DNA from: Flavobacterium saccharophilum
Lineage (GTDB): Bacteria > Bacteroidota > Bacteroidia > Flavobacteriales > Flavobacteriaceae
Assembly (NCBI RefSeq): GCF_900142735.1
Contig: NZ_FRBY01000001.1
Span: forward strand, 1-64,000
Length of the DNA: 64,000 nucleotides
Direction: 5' to 3'
The first letter of the stretch is position 1; every line of letters begins with the position of its first letter. The notes below the pieces were generated by a model, which had not been told where the DNA came from, ran no database searches, and saw nothing but the letters and a program-made list of their open reading frames with translations. Below are positions 61,295 to 64,000 of this stretch, piece after piece. Position numbers and translations under genes: made by a program.

Positions 61295-63472
61295 TTAACG
61301 TGCCCTGTTATTCTCAGTCTGCTCAATTTCTGACTTCTTATAATTTGTTTTCTTCGAATTTCCAAAACTATAGGTTGCCATAAGTCTAAAGTAGTTTGTT
61401 GTATAGGTTCTATGATAATATATCTGAGTTTGCCCAACATTATAATCTCCGGAAACCATAAAGTCATCAAAAATATCATTTGCGGTAAAATTCAATTTTA
61501 AGGCATCTTTAAAAAAGTTTCTTTCGATTCCTACTGTTATTGTTGAACGGCTGTTATCACTTCCCAAACCATAACTTCTGTCTCCCAAATACCAGGCAAG
61601 CACCTGCAGCTTAAAAAGATTCGGAATCGCAAATGTATTATTCGAGTACAAATAAATCTGAGGTTTCACCGGACCCAATTCAAACTCATAAAAATCATCT
61701 ACGGATTTGGTCAAATTCATGCTTACTGTATTAGTAGAATTCCACCATTTTACATTAAAAGATCTTGAAAGTGAAGTGAAAAACACATGCCCTTTATCAA
61801 GATTTAACGATCGTAAAATATAACTGTTTGGAGTATCTCCCCGCAAAGCAGCTCCAGAAATAGGGTCAATTTTATACGTGTAACCTATTTTAAAATCAAA
61901 CTTTTTATACATTGTGCCAATTTCAAATGCATGAATTTTTTCCGGAAGCAAATCAGGATTTCCTTCGATGGTTGTAAATGGATCCTGATAAATAACATAC
62001 GGATTTAGGGCTTGGTATCTTGGCCTTGTAATTCTTGAGACGTACGAAAAATGAGCTTTCCAATCTTCAGAAAAATTCATGTTTAAAAGTACGTTGGGAA
62101 AAAGATTTCCATAGCTTTTCTCAAATTTTTGAACCCCATTTGCATTCGTATACAAATTATATTTGGTCCACTCACCTCTTGCTCCTATAGAAAAATCAAA
62201 CTTGTCACCAATTGAACTTCCGTAGTTAAAATAGGCCGCACCAATACGCTCCTGATATTTAAAATCACTAGATAGTTCGTCATCAAACTCAAAGTTCATA
62301 TCAGCTGCGTCTGCAATCAAAAAATCTGTAGCTGATTTTATGGTCGCATAACTATACTTAGCTCCCGTTTCTAGTCTGCTGTCTTCTTTAATTTTTTTCG
62401 AATAATCGACCTGAGTCGCTACTATTTTTATGGTATTGCCAACATTATTCTTAAGATACTTTTGCGTATTAACCTCATTTACCAAACCATTTTCATCAAT
62501 AAAATCTCTGACGGTTCCGTTATAATTGGAATATTGCGATCCTATAAATAATGATGACCCTTTTTTATCCGTTATTGCATTATAATTTAAATTCACAAAC
62601 TGATTCAGCAGAACGTCATTTTTATCAATATCAGTCGCATAAAAACTATTCCCTGAATTATTTTCGATTGCATTTCGGCTTTCAACAACTCCACCCAAAT
62701 CTTCAATATTACCGCTAAAGGCAAGTGAAATGTAATTCTTTTCAGAAAATGTATATTGAACTCCAAATCCGAAATTAGAATAATTATTAAACTGACGCTT
62801 CCAATCTGTGGTCAATTCTGATTTCATAAATTCTTCGGGGTTTGGCCGGGTTCTGGTCGTGTACAAGAGTTCTCTCCCCTTTCCTAATTGCAAGCCATAA
62901 TTGGTTATAAAAGAAAAATTTCCTTTTGTGTAATTAAAATCAAGCAGTGTATTGGTACTTGTCCCTGCAAAATCAGAAACTGTTACTTGCTGAGTTGCCG
63001 TTCCCATAATTCCATTTTCAATATTTTTTTTGGTAATAATATTAATTACCGCTTTTCCCTCGGCATCATACTTTGAGGAAGGATTTGGAATCAATTCAAT
63101 TTTAGAAATTTGAGAAATCGGAATTGCAGCAAACCTTTCGTAGTTAATCAATATTCCGTTAAGGTAAATGATCGCTTCTCCTTTTCCCAGTACACTAATT
63201 TGCCCTTCCGCAACAGTTACGTTTGGAACCCTGCTTAATAATTCATTTACAGAACTACTGGTCGAAAGCAGTGTGTTGACCACATTTACTTCGATCGTTC
63301 CGTTTGAAGAATACTTTACTAACTGGGTCTGTTTTTTAATGACAACCTCATTCAACTCATTATTCTTGACGACAATCTTATCTGAAGTAGTTTGTGCTGT
63401 CTGTGCCTTTACTCCTGTCGAATACAAGAGGAGACTGTAAATAGAGAAAAAAATTGAAACTTTGAATTTCAT
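61295..63472 (-). CDS. Outer-membrane beta-barrel receptor (TonB-dependent type)
   Basis: A 725-residue exported outer-membrane protein (signal peptide ends near GVKAQ). An N-terminal plug-like domain (ELNEVVIKKQTQLVKYSSNGTIEVNVVNTLLSTSSSVNELLSRVPNVTVAEG) is followed by a large barrel rich in alternating strands (ARGEWTKYNLYTN, HFSYVSRITRPRYQALNPYVIYQDP). It belongs to the outer-membrane beta-barrel family of TonB-dependent-like receptors without a carboxypeptidase-like N-domain. Ligand unknown; substrate could be siderophore, metal or peptide. An AraC regulator lies upstream on the same strand. Confidence 0.88.
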   Translation of the reverse strand: MKFKVSIFFSIYSLLLYSTGVKAQTAQTTSDKIVVKNNELNEVVIKKQTQLVKYSSNGTIEVNVVNTLLSTSSSVNELLSRVPNVTVAEGQISVLGKGEAIIYLNGILINYERFAAIPISQISKIELIPNPSSKYDAEGKAVINIITKKNIENGIMGTATQQVTVSDFAGTSTNTLLDFNYTKGNFSFITNYGLQLGKGRELLYTTRTRPNPEEFMKSELTTDWKRQFNNYSNFGFGVQYTFSEKNYISLAFSGNIEDLGGVVESRNAIENNSGNSFYATDIDKNDVLLNQFVNLNYNAITDKKGSSLFIGSQYSNYNGTVRDFIDENGLVNEVNTQKYLKNNVGNTIKIVATQVDYSKKIKEDSRLETGAKYSYATIKSATDFLIADAADMNFEFDDELSSDFKYQERIGAAYFNYGSSIGDKFDFSIGARGEWTKYNLYTNANGVQKFEKSYGNLFPNVLLNMNFSEDWKAHFSYVSRITRPRYQALNPYVIYQDPFTTIEGNPDLLPEKIHAFEIGTMYKKFDFKIGYTYKIDPISGAALRGDTPNSYILRSLNLDKGHVFFTSLSRSFNVKWWNSTNTVSMNLTKSVDDFYEFELGPVKPQIYLYSNNTFAIPNLFKLQVLAWYLGDRSYGLGSDNSRSTITVGIERNFFKDALKLNFTANDIFDDFMVSGDYNVGQTQIYYHRTYTTNYFRLMATYSFGNSKKTNYKKSEIEQTENNRAR

Positions 63473-63592
63473 AAATTTTAGCGATTATAAATTTGACTTT
63501 TATGAGACAAAAGTCAATCGAAAATCGCTAAATGAAGTCGCCGAAAAAGGAATCAGGAGTACGGATTTATAAATCAATACTCTGTTTAATCG

Positions 63593-64000
63593 TTATAAAA
63601 CCTGCAATTGGTAGTTTAAAGGTGTTTTTCCGGTATGTTTTTTAAACGCAGCAAAAAAAGCTGATTTAGAATTAAAACCTACATCATAACCTACAGCTTC
63701 TAAAGTAAATTTATCACTTGATTTTATAATTTCGCAGGCTTCGTTTATTCTGAACTCGTTGATAAAACTCGTAAAATTCTTTCCCAGATTATTATTTAAA
63801 AACTGTGAGAGTTGGTGGCTTGAAATGTTTACTTCCTTAGCCAAATCCTGTAAAGTTAAATTAGAGTTTTTAAACAGTTCTTTCTCAATCATTACATTTT
63901 CCAATTTCTGAGATAAAATTGCTGCTTCTGTCGGATCTATTTTCTTTCCAGAATATTTCTGATTATTCAAAAGAAACAAATCGTCTGTCTTTTTTCGGTA
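63593..64000 (-). CDS. AraC-family regulator, 3' part (truncated by window edge)
   Basis: The frame runs open through the window edge; only the C-terminal part is seen. The last ~100 residues form an AraC DNA-binding domain: LTLQDLAKEVNISSHQLSQFLNNNLGKNFTSFINEFRINEACEII and FTLEAVGYDVGFNSKSAFFAAFKKHTGKTPLNYQ. The methionine nearest the edge is a TTG-coded start call and is not credible, since the codons preceding it are also open. A membrane sensor N-terminus is likely. It probably regulates the receptor gene 120 bp downstream. Confidence 0.85.
   Translation of the reverse strand, partial: YRKKTDDLFLLNNQKYSGKKIDPTEAAILSQKLENVMIEKELFKNSNLTLQDLAKEVNISSHQLSQFLNNNLGKNFTSFINEFRINEACEIIKSSDKFTLEAVGYDVGFNSKSAFFAAFKKHTGKTPLNYQLQVL

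Overview
The window comes from a Bacteroidota chromosome, very probably the genus Flavobacterium. The DNA is AT-rich. Promoters fit the Bacteroidota consensus (TTG, about 19-21 bp, then TAnnTTTG), Shine-Dalgarno sites are mostly absent, and gene families typical of this group are present: ExbB-ExbD-ExbD-TonB with a PstS-like partner, the bifunctional DAHP synthase/chorismate mutase, DUF3109, DUF3857 and the kynurenine pathway. Most of it is ordinary core chromosome. No phage, insertion sequence or CRISPR array was seen. Short palindromic and dispersed repeats are numerous between genes.

Layout. 1-940: three tandem minus-strand promoters and a leader that should drive an rRNA operon lying just left of the window, followed by a dispersed repeat. 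0.9-4.9 kb: ABC-type permease, Cys-cluster protein, methyltransferase, YfiT/DinB protein, queE. 4.9-10.8 kb: one minus-strand operon exbB-exbD-exbD-tonB-small membrane protein-PstS-like lipoprotein-TPR protein. 11-14 kb: HerA-like ATPase and kynurenine 3-monooxygenase. 14.4-20.3 kb: plus-strand accessory block (GNAT, secreted hydrolase, AraC regulator, two tandem NTF2-like secreted proteins, beta-lactamase-fold hydrolase, small secreted protein). 20.3-29.6 kb: penicillin-acylase family protein, AsmA-like protein, NMO-like TIM-barrel protein with a Cys cluster, glycine-zipper lipoprotein, kynureninase, queA. 30-41.6 kb (minus): aroA, MazG-like protein, four tandem DUF3857/transglutaminase-like proteins, dtd, a four-helix-bundle ORF and rsgA. 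41.8-46.3 kb: the phenylalanine/tyrosine operon pheA-aminotransferase-tyrA-aroG/CM. 46.4-51 kb: HigBA-type toxin-antitoxin pair and class I ribonucleotide reductase. 51-64 kb: housekeeping and accessory genes (DUF3109, MarC, FAD protein, NTF2-like, S41 protease, dCMP deaminase, HupE-like, TerB-like, fbp, GNAT, lysC), then an outer-membrane beta-barrel receptor beside a truncated AraC regulator.

The strongest regulatory signal is upstream of pheA (46.1-46.3 kb): a promoter, a 26-codon leader ORF rich in Phe and Tyr codons, an antiterminator strand encoded inside the Glu-Asp-Cys codons of that leader, and an intrinsic terminator ending only 6 nt before the pheA start. This is a complete ribosome-mediated attenuator for the aromatic amino acid operon, and the leader ORF is too short to appear in routine gene calling. 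Other notable points are the four-helix-bundle ORF bounded exactly by 23-bp inverted repeats between rsgA and dtd; three DUF3857 paralogues that have lost the transglutaminase Cys and His beside one that keeps them; a lipoprotein gene split by an A8 tract; and three related long-armed palindromes in intergenic spaces.

Metabolically the window links aromatic amino acid synthesis (aroA, aroG/CM, tyrA, pheA, aminotransferase), tryptophan breakdown (kmo, kynU), queuosine synthesis (queE, queA), deoxynucleotide supply (nrdA, nrdB, dCMP deaminase), aspartate-family synthesis (lysC) and gluconeogenesis (fbp).
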